This document shows positions 1-8,593 of a DNA stretch of 64,000 bases, one piece after another. How positions within the stretch are numbered: position 1 is the stretch's first letter; each line of letters opens with the position of its first letter. Location: NCBI GenBank assembly GCA_039818945.1, contig JBCBSZ010000006.1:58036-122035 (forward strand), given 5' to 3'. The translations under genes and the position numbers were made by a program. The notes beneath the pieces were generated by a model. The model did not search any database and was not told the DNA's origin. It saw only the letters and a program-made list of their open reading frames with translations. This stretch comes from JBCBSZ01 sp039818945 (lineage in GTDB: Bacteria; Actinomycetota; Acidimicrobiia; Acidimicrobiales; Poriferisodalaceae).

Positions 1-168
1 CGTCCTGAACAGCGCCCAGTCCTCGCCGAGCAGCCGCACCCGCTTCGTCGGGAACTCGTCGAGCTCGCGGACGAAGGCGATCGGGTACCAGTAGTGCCGC
101 AGCACCTCGCCCATCGGCGTGCCCGGTCCGACCCGGGTCAGCTCGTCGTTCTCTTCCTGCGTCATCAT
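1..168 (-). CDS. Rieske [2Fe-2S] aromatic oxygenase, N-terminal fragment
   Basis: Only the first 56 codons lie in the window. The translation begins MMTQEENDELTRVGPGTP and continues with GEVLRHYWYPIAF and RVRLLGEDWALFR. This matches the start of phthalate 4,5-dioxygenase-type Rieske oxygenase large subunits, where the segment just precedes the Rieske domain. The Rieske Cys/His ligands and the mononuclear iron site would lie beyond the edge, so the substrate cannot be judged. The start could be either of two adjacent ATGs (168 or 165). It follows the PEP-utilising gene by 13 bases on the same strand, so it is probably the last visible gene of the catabolic operon. The family assignment rests on a short segment. 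Confidence 0.75.
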   Translation of the reverse strand, partial: MMTQEENDELTRVGPGTPMGEVLRHYWYPIAFVRELDEFPTKRVRLLGEDWALFRT

Positions 169-181
169 CGTGAGCTCGCTC

Positions 182-1975
182 TCAGCCGAGGAACGTGATG
201 GTTCCGGACGATCCGTCGACCCGGATGCGGTCGCCGGTCTTGATCTGGTTCGTGGCGAAGCCGGTGCCGGTCACGGCGGGGACGCCGTACTCCCGGCAGA
301 CGATGGCGGCGTGGCTCATCATCCCGCCGATGTCGGTGACGCACGCCGTGATCTTCGGGAACACCGGCGCCCAGCTCGGCGCGGTGATCGGGGCGACGAG
401 GATCTCGCCGTCGCGGAGATCGTCGACCTCCTCGGGCGAGAAGACGAGCCGGGCGACACCCTCCGCGACCCCGGGCGAGGCGGCCATGCCCTTCAGCCCC
501 CCGCCGTCGTCGCCCGAGCCCAGCCAGGTGGCCACGGACTCGCTCGTGATGCCCCACAGCATGATCGTGAACGGCTCGGTGACGACCTCGGGCGGCTCGC
601 CGAGCGCCTTCGGCGGCGTCCAGTTGCTCAGCGCCGCGTGGATCTCGCGGCGGCGCTCGATGGTCGGCGCCCAGTGGTCCCTGCTCATCGTGGGCGAGTT
701 GACCGCCCAGTTGGCGTAGTAGTCCCAGAGGATCTGGTCGACCTCGTCGGGCCGCACGAAGAGCAGGTCGTCGTCGGCGCTCAGCATGCCGTCCTTGGCC
801 AGCGTGGCGCCGAGCTCCTTCACCTTCCGCCACACCACCGACATCGTCCAGTGCTCGATGTAGAAGTTGTGGTTCTCGACGTACGGGAACACGACCCGGG
901 CGAGCCCGAGCTTGCCGTCGAAGGCCTCGCGGTCCTCGTCGGTGGCGAGCAGCTCGCGGTACTCCCCCACGATGCGGTCGCGCTCGGCGGTGATCGCCTC
1001 GATCGGGCGGCTGATGTCCTCGCCCGCCTCCAGCTTCGCGATGTAGTCGCGGATGAAGGCGTACGGGATCGACCGCTCCTCCCTCCAGATCTTGTCGAAG
1101 TGGTAGAAGCCGTTGCCCGAGGTGAAGTTGAACCACGGGTCCTCGACCGCGTCCCAGGCGGCCTGCCACTCCGCGCCGGCATCGCCGTCGAGGCTGACGT
1201 GGTCCGGGTCGTCGAAGGCGCGGGCGATGCCGAGGTCGATGGCCTTCTGGGCCAGGACCTTCAGCTCCTCGTTCGGGCGGAAGAGGTCCACCTCGACGCC
1301 GGCGACCATCTTGGCGATCCCGAGGTCCGGGATCGACGGGAACGCCTCCTTGCAGAAGCCGAAGAAGTCGAGGTACGCCGCGTAGCCGAGGTTGAGGAAC
1401 TCGAAGTGGTAGTTCCATGCCTCGAGGATCAGGTCCCGGAACTGGTGGTACGAGCGCAGCAGCTCGAAGCCGCTGCCGTAGCCGACGCCCTCGGTGATGA
1501 CGGGGAGGTCCTCCATCTCGGGCAGCGGGGAGAAGTCGAGCGCCTCGATCCGCTCGATCGCCCCCTTCACCTTGCCCAGCCAGTTGGCGTAGAGGTCGTC
1601 CCAGTTGGCGAAGTAGTGGCCGGCCCGCTCCATGAACTGCGGCACCCGGGGCTCGATCTGCTCGGGATCGACACCGACCGGCGAGAGGTAGGCGTAGCCG
1701 TTGAGGATGCGGAAGTCCACGCCGTCGGCCGGTGGGATCCGGTAGTGGCGGCTGTTCATCTGGCTCAAGGAGGCGATCGCCACCTCGAAGAAGTAGGCGT
1801 CCCACGGGGTCAGCGCGTGGCCCCAGTGCATCGAGTCCCAGAACCAGAACCGGGCGTCCTCGTAGCCCTTCCGGGCGTCGCCGAACGAGCTCGACGGCGA
1901 GTACAGCTCCTCCCACCCCTCGATGCCGTCGGGCGGCTCGATCTCGAACGGACTCGGAAAGCGATCGCTCGCCAT
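182..1975 (-). CDS. PEP-utilising (swivelling His-domain) subunit, phenylphosphate synthase-like
   Basis: 597 residues. The C-terminal ~80 residues form a PEP-utiliser phosphohistidine domain with GGMMSHAAIVCREYGVPAVTG, in which H555 is the expected phospho-carrier. The first ~500 residues are a Trp/Tyr-rich helical segment that I do not recognise as pyruvate-binding. The next gene upstream supplies the matching ATP-grasp half. Sizes of ~600 and ~360 residues resemble the two catalytic subunits of phenylphosphate synthase (Thauera) and the CreH/CreI 4-cresol phosphorylating pair (Corynebacterium). The likely role is transferring phosphate from phosphohistidine to a hydroxyl of an aromatic substrate, but this is inference. 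The alternative is a rifampin-phosphotransferase-like detoxifying kinase. ATG at 1975 is chosen because homology-like sequence begins there; a longer upstream frame is out of context. Confidence 0.75.
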   Translation of the reverse strand: MASDRFPSPFEIEPPDGIEGWEELYSPSSSFGDARKGYEDARFWFWDSMHWGHALTPWDAYFFEVAIASLSQMNSRHYRIPPADGVDFRILNGYAYLSPVGVDPEQIEPRVPQFMERAGHYFANWDDLYANWLGKVKGAIERIEALDFSPLPEMEDLPVITEGVGYGSGFELLRSYHQFRDLILEAWNYHFEFLNLGYAAYLDFFGFCKEAFPSIPDLGIAKMVAGVEVDLFRPNEELKVLAQKAIDLGIARAFDDPDHVSLDGDAGAEWQAAWDAVEDPWFNFTSGNGFYHFDKIWREERSIPYAFIRDYIAKLEAGEDISRPIEAITAERDRIVGEYRELLATDEDREAFDGKLGLARVVFPYVENHNFYIEHWTMSVVWRKVKELGATLAKDGMLSADDDLLFVRPDEVDQILWDYYANWAVNSPTMSRDHWAPTIERRREIHAALSNWTPPKALGEPPEVVTEPFTIMLWGITSESVATWLGSGDDGGGLKGMAASPGVAEGVARLVFSPEEVDDLRDGEILVAPITAPSWAPVFPKITACVTDIGGMMSHAAIVCREYGVPAVTGTGFATNQIKTGDRIRVDGSSGTITFLG

Positions 1976-2010
1976 GGTGTTCCCCCTCGTATCCCCGGTG
2001 GTGGTTCGGC

Positions 2011-3090
<1,080 letters not shown>

Positions 3091-3175
3091 GGTGTCGGTG
3101 ACCCTCCTCGGTGTGAAGGAGCGGATCGTCGGGAGCGCCTGCTCCCAGTCGATGACGGGACATGCCTCACACATG

Positions 3176-4267
3176 TCATGTCCCGGCTTCCTGGTGGGAG
3201 GGCAGACCGGCCCACTCGTCGTGGACCTGCCAGGTGGGGAGGTGCCCGACGTCGGGGACCTTCACCTCCTGCACCCGGTTTCGGTAGGCGACCAGCGCGT
3301 CGCGCCCGCCGCGGGTCCAGGTCTGGTCGCCGAGCAGCTTCACTCGGACGTGCTCGGTGTTGTATGGCTCGCCCGGGTCGTAGCCGAGCGCGGACACCGC
3401 GAACGCTCGGATGCAGCCGGAGTGGGTGGCGATCGCCAGGCGGGCGCCGGGGAACTCGTCGGAGAGCCGGCCGATCCCGGCCCAGAACCGTCGCACGGTC
3501 ATCGCCGGCGGCTCGAAGTGCATCAGCGGGATGGTCAGCCAGTGCGAGATGGGGTCGCCCCCGCCCTGCTGGGTGCGCCAGAACCGGTCCATCTCGACGA
3601 GCCAGAGCGGCCGGTCGCCGGCGGCGGTGCGCTCGTGGCCCTCGAGCAGGGCGCTGTACTGGCGGAACGCGGCCGTCACGTCCTTGAGACCGTCGGGGGC
3701 GACGAACTGGAAGTTCCGGAACTCGTCGGCCGGTTCGGGCTCGACGATCGTCAGGTCCTTCTCGTACTGCGCCAACCCGTCGACGAGCCCGCGGTGGATC
3801 TGCTCGGCGGTCTCTCGGGCCCGATTGGTCGCCGCGTGCCGGAACACGACCGTCTCGCCCGACTTCACCCGCCGCGACAGCGTCCGCCCGTAGGTGTGCG
3901 CCTGCCAGGCGCCCTGCGGCGTGAGACCGGAGTCGGTCGAGTACCCCTGCGTCTCGCCGTGGCGGATGAGGTACACGTCGTTGAGGAGCTGCCGTGTCGA
4001 CTCGGGCGGTGCGGAGATCTCCTTGTTGCGGTTGTCCTCGGTGAGCGCCTGCTGGGTGGCCAGCTCGGCCCGCTGCCACAGCGGCCCGTCGGGCGCCTTG
4101 GGTGGCGGCTCGGTGCGCTGGCGGAACGTCTTCAGGTAGAGCGGCGCGCCGTCGTCGGCGTCCTCGCCCGGCGCCGCACCGTTGCCACCGGCCCGGCGAT
4201 CCCGGAAGCGGGCCAGGTACAGCGGGGCCTCGAAGCGGTCGGCGCCGTTGGTGTCGCGGTCGCTCAC
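3176..4267 (-). CDS. Histidine phosphatase superfamily protein (phosphoglycerate mutase-like)
   Basis: 363 residues. The core starts near residue 95 with LIRHGETQGYS (phospho-accepting His), followed by FRHAATNRARETAEQ and, late in the protein, ATHSGCIRAF carrying the second catalytic His. This supports a phosphomonoesterase or mutase fold. The first ~95 residues are low in structure and contain two near-copies of a short motif, APLYLARFRDRR and APLYLKTFRQR. GTG at 4267 overlaps the stop of the upstream dioxygenase gene by four bases, implying translational coupling. Placed in an operon with a phosphotransferase pair and ring-cleaving enzymes, it could remove phosphate from an activated aromatic intermediate; this is inference. 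A metabolic sugar-phosphate role cannot be excluded. Confidence 0.75.
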   Translation of the reverse strand: MSDRDTNGADRFEAPLYLARFRDRRAGGNGAAPGEDADDGAPLYLKTFRQRTEPPPKAPDGPLWQRAELATQQALTEDNRNKEISAPPESTRQLLNDVYLIRHGETQGYSTDSGLTPQGAWQAHTYGRTLSRRVKSGETVVFRHAATNRARETAEQIHRGLVDGLAQYEKDLTIVEPEPADEFRNFQFVAPDGLKDVTAAFRQYSALLEGHERTAAGDRPLWLVEMDRFWRTQQGGGDPISHWLTIPLMHFEPPAMTVRRFWAGIGRLSDEFPGARLAIATHSGCIRAFAVSALGYDPGEPYNTEHVRVKLLGDQTWTRGGRDALVAYRNRVQEVKVPDVGHLPTWQVHDEWAGLPSHQEAGT

Positions 4268-5199
4268 GAGTGCACCGTCATGAAGCGCTGGTCGACCTGA
4301 CCCCGGTACGTGAAGACGGCCCGCCCCATCTCGGCCTCGGTCCAGGTGGTCGGCTCGTCGTCGGGATCGAAGTGGTACCCACCGGTGTAGACCTCGTTGC
4401 GGTTGCCCGCCGGGTCGAAGAAGTAGAGCCCGCAGCCCCGGGTGGCGCCGTGACGGGTGGGCCCGGCGTCGATGGGGACCCCGTGGTAGGTGCAGAGGTC
4501 CGCGGCCGTGCGCAGGTCGTTCCACTCGTCGACCCAGAACGCGAGGTGGTGGAAGCCGCCGTCCGGACCGGTGAGGAAGGCGAGGTCGTGGGGCGTGTGG
4601 CTCCGCTCGAGGAACGTCACGAGCTGGTGGCCGTCGTCGGCGACGATCTGCTCGGTCAGGCGGAACTCGAGCACGTCGCGGAAGAACGCCGTCGCCCCGT
4701 CGACGTCCTCGCACAGCAGGAAGATGTGGTCGAGCCGGGGCGGGGCGATGCCGACCAGCCCGTCCGGCTTCGGTGGCGGGTTGATGAGCGGCAGGCCGTT
4801 GCCGACCTGACCCATGCCGCACTCCAGGTCGACGACGTGGCCGCTCGGGGCGGTGAAGCGCGCCGTCGCTCCCGACGCCTCGGCGAGCTCGCCGGGGTGG
4901 AAGCGCTGGACCTCGATCCCGGCGGCGGTGACCCGATCGGCCAGGCGGTCGAGCTCCGCCTCCTCCATCACCTTGAACGCCAGGCCGTCGAGGCCGTAGG
5001 TCGGCGCCCTCTGGAGGATCAGCGAGTGGTGCTGGTGCTCGTCCCAGCCCTTGAGGTACGCCCGCTCTGCGTCGGTCCCGACGTCGTCGCGACCGGTGAC
5101 GACGAGTCCGACGACCTCGGCGTAGTACGCGAGGGCGAGCTCGATGTCGGGCACGCGAACGGTGGCGTGCGAGAGGCGGAGGATGCCCGGGCTGCTCAT
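4264..5199 (-). CDS. Extradiol ring-cleavage dioxygenase, VOC family (catechol 2,3-dioxygenase-like) 1
   Basis: 311 residues with two VOC modules, each beginning with a His-containing first strand (LSHATVRVPDIELALAYY, then PRLDHIFLLCEDVDGATAFF). The C-terminal module has HHLAFWVDEWNDL and the family signature ending in YFFDPAGNRNEVYTGGY. The two His and one Glu expected to bind Fe(II) are therefore all visible. Enzymes of this type I extradiol group open catechol-like rings adjacent to the hydroxyls. The gene overlaps the histidine phosphatase gene and lies 54 bases after a paralogous dioxygenase. The exact catechol substrate cannot be read from the sequence. Confidence 0.85.
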   Translation of the reverse strand: MSSPGILRLSHATVRVPDIELALAYYAEVVGLVVTGRDDVGTDAERAYLKGWDEHQHHSLILQRAPTYGLDGLAFKVMEEAELDRLADRVTAAGIEVQRFHPGELAEASGATARFTAPSGHVVDLECGMGQVGNGLPLINPPPKPDGLVGIAPPRLDHIFLLCEDVDGATAFFRDVLEFRLTEQIVADDGHQLVTFLERSHTPHDLAFLTGPDGGFHHLAFWVDEWNDLRTAADLCTYHGVPIDAGPTRHGATRGCGLYFFDPAGNRNEVYTGGYHFDPDDEPTTWTEAEMGRAVFTYRGQVDQRFMTVHS

Positions 5200-5253
5200 C
5201 GTCGATCGGTCGCCTTCTGGCTTCGCACCGTGCGGCTCGTCACATCCGCTCCC

Positions 5254-6171
5254 TCATGTGTGGACCGTGGCGAACCGCTGGTTCAGCACGCCCTCGTAGT
5301 AGAAGACCGCCCGGCCGGCGCGGTCGTCGGTCCAGGTGATCGTCGGGAAGTCCGGGTCGGGTCGGTAGCCGCCGGAGAACACCTCGTTGCGGGTGCCCAT
5401 CGGGTCGAAGAAGTAGATCGTGCTGCCGCGGGTGAGGCCGTGACGGGTCGGACCGATGTCGATCGTGACCCCGTGGTAGGCGAGCAGATCTGCCGCCCGG
5501 CGCACGTGGTCCCAGTCGTCGAGCCAGAACGAGAAGTGGTGCAGGGCACCGTTCGGGCCCTGGACGAAGGCGATGTCGTGGGGCTTGGCCGAGCGCTCCA
5601 GGAAGGCGATCGTCTGGTGGCCGCCGCCGTCGAGCAGCTGCTCGGTGAGGCGGAAGTCGAGCACGTCCTGCATGAAGCGGGCGACCTCGGGGACCTCCTC
5701 GGCGTGCACGAGCAGGTGGTCGATGCGGGGCGGGGCGATCCCGCGCAGATCGGGAACGATCGGCGGCGGGTTCAGCAGCGGCAATCGGCCCCCGACCTTC
5801 TCGACGTCGGCGACCAGCTCCATCTCGTGGCCGGAGGGCAGCTCGAAGCGGATCGACTCGCCCTGCCCGGCCTCCTCGCCGTCGGCGACGCGCTGGACCG
5901 GCGCCCCGGCCGCCTCGACCCGTGACTCGAAGGCGGCGAGGTCGTCGGCGTGCTCGACCTTGAACGCGAACCGATCGATCCCCACCCTGGGGTCGTGGCG
6001 GATCGCCAGGCAGTGGTGGTCACGCTCGTCCCAGCACTTGAAGAAGACGCGGTCGCCGGTCTGCTCGACCAGGTCCAGACCGAGCACCTCCGTGTAGTAC
6101 GCGGTGGCCAGCTCCAGGTCGGGCGCGGTGATGTCCACGTGACTCAGTCGCAGTACCCCCATGCGGATCAA
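5254..6171 (-). CDS. Extradiol ring-cleavage dioxygenase, VOC family (catechol 2,3-dioxygenase-like) 2
   Basis: 305 residues, co-directional with and clearly paralogous to the next gene. It has two VOC modules, with LRLSHVDITAPDLELATAYY and PRIDHLLVHAEEVPEVARF as module starts, HHFSFWLDDWDHV in the middle, and TRHGLTRGST followed by YFFDPMGTRNEVFSGGY near the end. The Fe(II)-binding His, His and Glu positions are kept. It is the first gene of the minus-strand operon and is divergent from an IclR regulator across only 65 bases. The start is ATG at 6171, with an in-frame ATG three codons later (6162) equally possible. The two copies may act on different ring-hydroxylated intermediates. Confidence 0.85.
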   Translation of the reverse strand: MIRMGVLRLSHVDITAPDLELATAYYTEVLGLDLVEQTGDRVFFKCWDERDHHCLAIRHDPRVGIDRFAFKVEHADDLAAFESRVEAAGAPVQRVADGEEAGQGESIRFELPSGHEMELVADVEKVGGRLPLLNPPPIVPDLRGIAPPRIDHLLVHAEEVPEVARFMQDVLDFRLTEQLLDGGGHQTIAFLERSAKPHDIAFVQGPNGALHHFSFWLDDWDHVRRAADLLAYHGVTIDIGPTRHGLTRGSTIYFFDPMGTRNEVFSGGYRPDPDFPTITWTDDRAGRAVFYYEGVLNQRFATVHT

Positions 6172-6205
6172 CCAACCACAGGGGTGTCAGGTGACGAAAG
6201 CCACA

Positions 6206-6220
6206 TCCCACATCGCGGGA
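6206..6220. promoter_or_regulatory. Inverted repeat TCCC-N7-GGGA, candidate IclR operator 1
   Basis: The sequence is TCCCACATCGCGGGA, lying between the divergent dioxygenase and iclR genes, 16 bases upstream of the iclR GTG. It matches in ten of fifteen positions a perfect 6-3-6 inverted repeat found just after iclR. Shared arms at the divergent promoter suggest autoregulation and control of the catabolic operon by the IclR protein. Confidence 0.5.
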
Positions 6221-6236
6221 CACTAGGTTCACGACC

Positions 6237-6998
6237 GTGTCCCGCAATCGGCTCTCGTCGGTGGCCCGAGCCGCCCGCCTCCTGAAGCTGTTCACCACGA
6301 AGACCCCGAGCTGGGGCGTCTCGGAGCTGGCTCGTGCGACCGGGCAGTCGACCTCCACCGTGCACCGCCTCGCCGCCACCCTCGCCGACGAGGGCCTGCT
6401 CGAGCAGGACGCGGAGACCGGCCGCTACCGCCTCGGGCTCGCCCTGTTCGACATGGCGGCTGCGGTGCCGACGCACCGGAGCCTCCACGAGGCGGTGATG
6501 ATGCCGATGACCGAGCTGCGTCACCGGTCGGGCGAGACCGTGCAGGTCGGCGTGCTCGACGGCCGTCAGGTCGTGTACGTCGAGCGGCTCGACGGCCCGA
6601 ACACGCTCCGCTTCTTCGTCGAGCTCGGCCGACGCAACCACGCGCACTGCACCGGCTCGGGCAAGGTGCTGCTCGCCAACCTGGCCCCGGCTCGCCGCGC
6701 GCAGCTGCTGCGGGGCTGGGAGCTGCCCGAGCTCACGTCGCACACGATCACGTCTACCGACGACCTGGTTCGCGAGCTCACCTCGGTCCGCCGGCGGGGG
6801 TACGCGGAGAACCGGCACGAGTCCGAGATCGGCGTCTGCTCGATCGCCGCGCCGATCCGCGACTCGACCGACAGCTGCGTCGCAGCGATGAGCGTGGCCG
6901 GACCGATCGAGCGCATCGACGGCCAGCGCGACGCGCTCGTCGACGCCGTGACCTACTTCGCCCGCCTGGCGTCCCGTCAACTCGGCGCGCAGCACTGA
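6237..6998 (+). CDS. IclR-family transcriptional regulator
   Basis: 253 residues. The N-terminal winged helix-turn-helix covers roughly residues 5-65 (VARAARLLKLF, VSELARATGQSTSTVHRLAATL), and the rest is the IclR effector-binding domain with HCTGSGKVLLA and GVCSIAAPIRD. IclR proteins of this kind sense small aromatic or carboxylic acids and usually control adjacent catabolic genes. It is divergent from the dioxygenase/phosphotransferase operon and upstream of the HAD and hydratase genes, and both flanks carry similar inverted repeats, so it is probably the island regulator. GTG start at 6237. Whether it activates or represses cannot be seen. Confidence 0.9.
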   Translation: MSRNRLSSVARAARLLKLFTTKTPSWGVSELARATGQSTSTVHRLAATLADEGLLEQDAETGRYRLGLALFDMAAAVPTHRSLHEAVMMPMTELRHRSGETVQVGVLDGRQVVYVERLDGPNTLRFFVELGRRNHAHCTGSGKVLLANLAPARRAQLLRGWELPELTSHTITSTDDLVRELTSVRRRGYAENRHESEIGVCSIAAPIRDSTDSCVAAMSVAGPIERIDGQRDALVDAVTYFARLASRQLGAQH

Positions 6999-7003
6999 GC
7001 GCT

Positions 7004-7018
7004 TCCCGCCATGCGGGA
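7004..7018. promoter_or_regulatory. Perfect inverted repeat TCCCGC-CAT-GCGGGA, candidate IclR operator 2
   Basis: A perfect 6-bp inverted repeat with a 3-base centre lies six bases after the iclR stop and 42 bases before the HAD gene. Its GCGGGAC right arm is identical to that of the repeat upstream of iclR. The two sites bracket the regulator gene, which fits a shared regulator. A short hairpin terminator is the alternative, but no T-run follows. Confidence 0.5.
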
Positions 7019-7060
7019 CGTTGCTTGAGGCAGCGCATCGACGACCGGTAGGCCGGCGCC

Positions 7061-7705
7061 GTGGACGACGTGCTGCTGCTCGACTTCGGCGGTGTCTGCC
7101 TCCTGAACCCGGTCGAGTTGCACGGACGGCTCGAGGAACGGCTCGGTCTCGCACCCGGGACCTTCACGTGGCTCGGTCCGGTCGACCCGTCGACCGACGA
7201 GCCGTGGCGCCGGATGATCGCCGGCGACGGACCGACCGAGCGCGACTACTGGGCGATGCGGGCGGCCGAGGTCGGTGAGGCGGCCGGGACGGCGCTCGAC
7301 ACGCGCGGCCTGATGCAGCTCCTCTACGAGCCGCCGACCGACGAGATGATCCGCCCGGGCTGCACCCGCGTGGTCGACGCCGCGCTCGCGACCGGCTGGG
7401 GCGTCTCGGTGCTCAGCAACGACCTCGGTGCCTTCCACGGCCCGGAGTGGGCGGCCGCGATCCCACTGCTCCGACGGGTCGATCAGGTCATCGACTGCGC
7501 CCACGGACCGGCGCTCAAGCCCGACCGAGCCGCCTACGAGTGGGCCCTGGAGCTGCTCGGCGTCGCGGCGTCGCAGATCGTCTTCGTCGACGACCAGCCC
7601 CGCAACGTCGAGGGCGCCGAGGCGTGCGGCATCGAGTCGATCTGGTTCGACGTCGCCGACGCGGAGGCGTGCTGGGATCGGATCGGCCGCCGGGTCGGCC
7701 GATGA
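7061..7705 (+). CDS. HAD-superfamily hydrolase (subfamily IA-like)
   Basis: 214 residues. Motif I is LLLDFGGV, with D8 as nucleophile and FGG in place of the usual DxD second Asp, as in the YihX/epoxide-hydrolase N-domain branch of HAD proteins. SVLSND provides motif II, ALKPDRAAY the conserved Lys, and FVDDQPRNVEGA the acidic motif. A phosphatase or dehalogenase-like activity on a small substrate is likely. It starts at GTG 7061 and its stop overlaps the ATG of the hydratase gene (ATGA), so the two are co-translated. Being next to a pathway that may carry phosphorylated intermediates, it is a second candidate phosphatase, though this is speculative. Confidence 0.75.
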   Translation: MDDVLLLDFGGVCLLNPVELHGRLEERLGLAPGTFTWLGPVDPSTDEPWRRMIAGDGPTERDYWAMRAAEVGEAAGTALDTRGLMQLLYEPPTDEMIRPGCTRVVDAALATGWGVSVLSNDLGAFHGPEWAAAIPLLRRVDQVIDCAHGPALKPDRAAYEWALELLGVAASQIVFVDDQPRNVEGAEACGIESIWFDVADAEACWDRIGRRVGR

Positions 7706-8439
7706 CCCTCGACGCCGTGGCCCTCGCCGAGGAGCTGGCGGCGGCCGAGCGCGACGGCAGCTGGGTTCCGCTGCTGAGCGAACGGATCCCGACGCTGGAC
7801 CGGGCCACGGCCCGCGCCGTCGCACGGGCCCGCGACGAGCTGCGGCGGGCCGCCGGCGACGCGCAGATCGGCTTCAAGCTCGGGTGGACCTCGGTGGCGA
7901 TGCGCGAGGCGCTCGGCATCGAGCGACCCAACTGGGGATCGCTCTGGGCCTCGCAGGTGGTCGATGGCGACCTCGACCTCGGTCGCCTGCACCAGCCCAA
8001 GGCCGAGCCGGAGCTGGTCGCCGAGATCGGAGACGACGGCGCACCGGCCCGCTGGTGCCTCGGCATCGAGATCGTCAACCCTCGCTTCGCCACCTACGAC
8101 TTCGACCAGCTCGACAACACCGCGGACAACTCGTCGTGCGCCCGCATCCGGCTCGGGCCGTGGGTGGAGCTGGACGGTGACCCCGCCGACGTGCTCGTCG
8201 AGCTGTCCGACGGCGGCACGCTCCGGCAGGGCAGCGGCGCGAACGTGACCGGCGGGCCGACGGCCTCGGTCGCCTGGCTGCGGGACGAGCTCGTCGCCGA
8301 GGACCTCGCGCTCCGAGCCGGCGACCTGGTGTTCACCGGTGGCCTCACCGCACCGCTCGACGTCGTGGCGGGCCGGTCGCTCGTCGCCCGTTCGCCCTCC
8401 CACCCGCAGCTCGGCGAGCTCTCGCTGAGGTCGACCTGA
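7702..8439 (+). CDS. 2-keto-4-pentenoate hydratase / 2-oxo-3-hexenedioate decarboxylase family protein
   Basis: 245 residues of the MhpD/XylJ/DmpH fold (fumarylacetoacetase-like). Typical features are IGFKLGWTSVAMREALG near residue 55, KAEPELVAEIG with acidic metal ligands, LGIEIVNPRF, and a C-terminal LRAGDLVFTGGLTAPLDV. Enzymes of this group hydrate or decarboxylate the products of extradiol meta-cleavage, which fits the two VOC dioxygenases across the iclR gene. The start overlaps the HAD stop by four bases. Hydratase and decarboxylase members cannot be separated by eye. No aldolase or semialdehyde dehydrogenase is visible in the window, so the lower pathway must be elsewhere. Confidence 0.85.
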   Translation: MTLDAVALAEELAAAERDGSWVPLLSERIPTLDRATARAVARARDELRRAAGDAQIGFKLGWTSVAMREALGIERPNWGSLWASQVVDGDLDLGRLHQPKAEPELVAEIGDDGAPARWCLGIEIVNPRFATYDFDQLDNTADNSSCARIRLGPWVELDGDPADVLVELSDGGTLRQGSGANVTGGPTASVAWLRDELVAEDLALRAGDLVFTGGLTAPLDVVAGRSLVARSPSHPQLGELSLRST

Positions 8440-8593
8440 ACAACGGGCGCACGGGATGCCCGATCCGGCTCGGATCCGGCGATACTGAGGACGTGCGGGG
8501 GTCGTCCCACCCGGCTCCTGCGCCCCGTCCCGGGGGTCCGGGGAGGTGTGCCCACCGCACCCCTCGGGCCGCCCGGGGCACTCCGAGCGTCCT
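8440..8593. other. Convergent intergenic gap, 154 bp
   Basis: The gap lies between the ends of the hydratase gene and the SARP gene. It contains a short stem GATCCG-GCT-CGGATC at 8462-8476 and several G/C tracts, but no T-run and no open frame with recognisable product. The stem may assist transcription termination. Confidence 0.4.
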
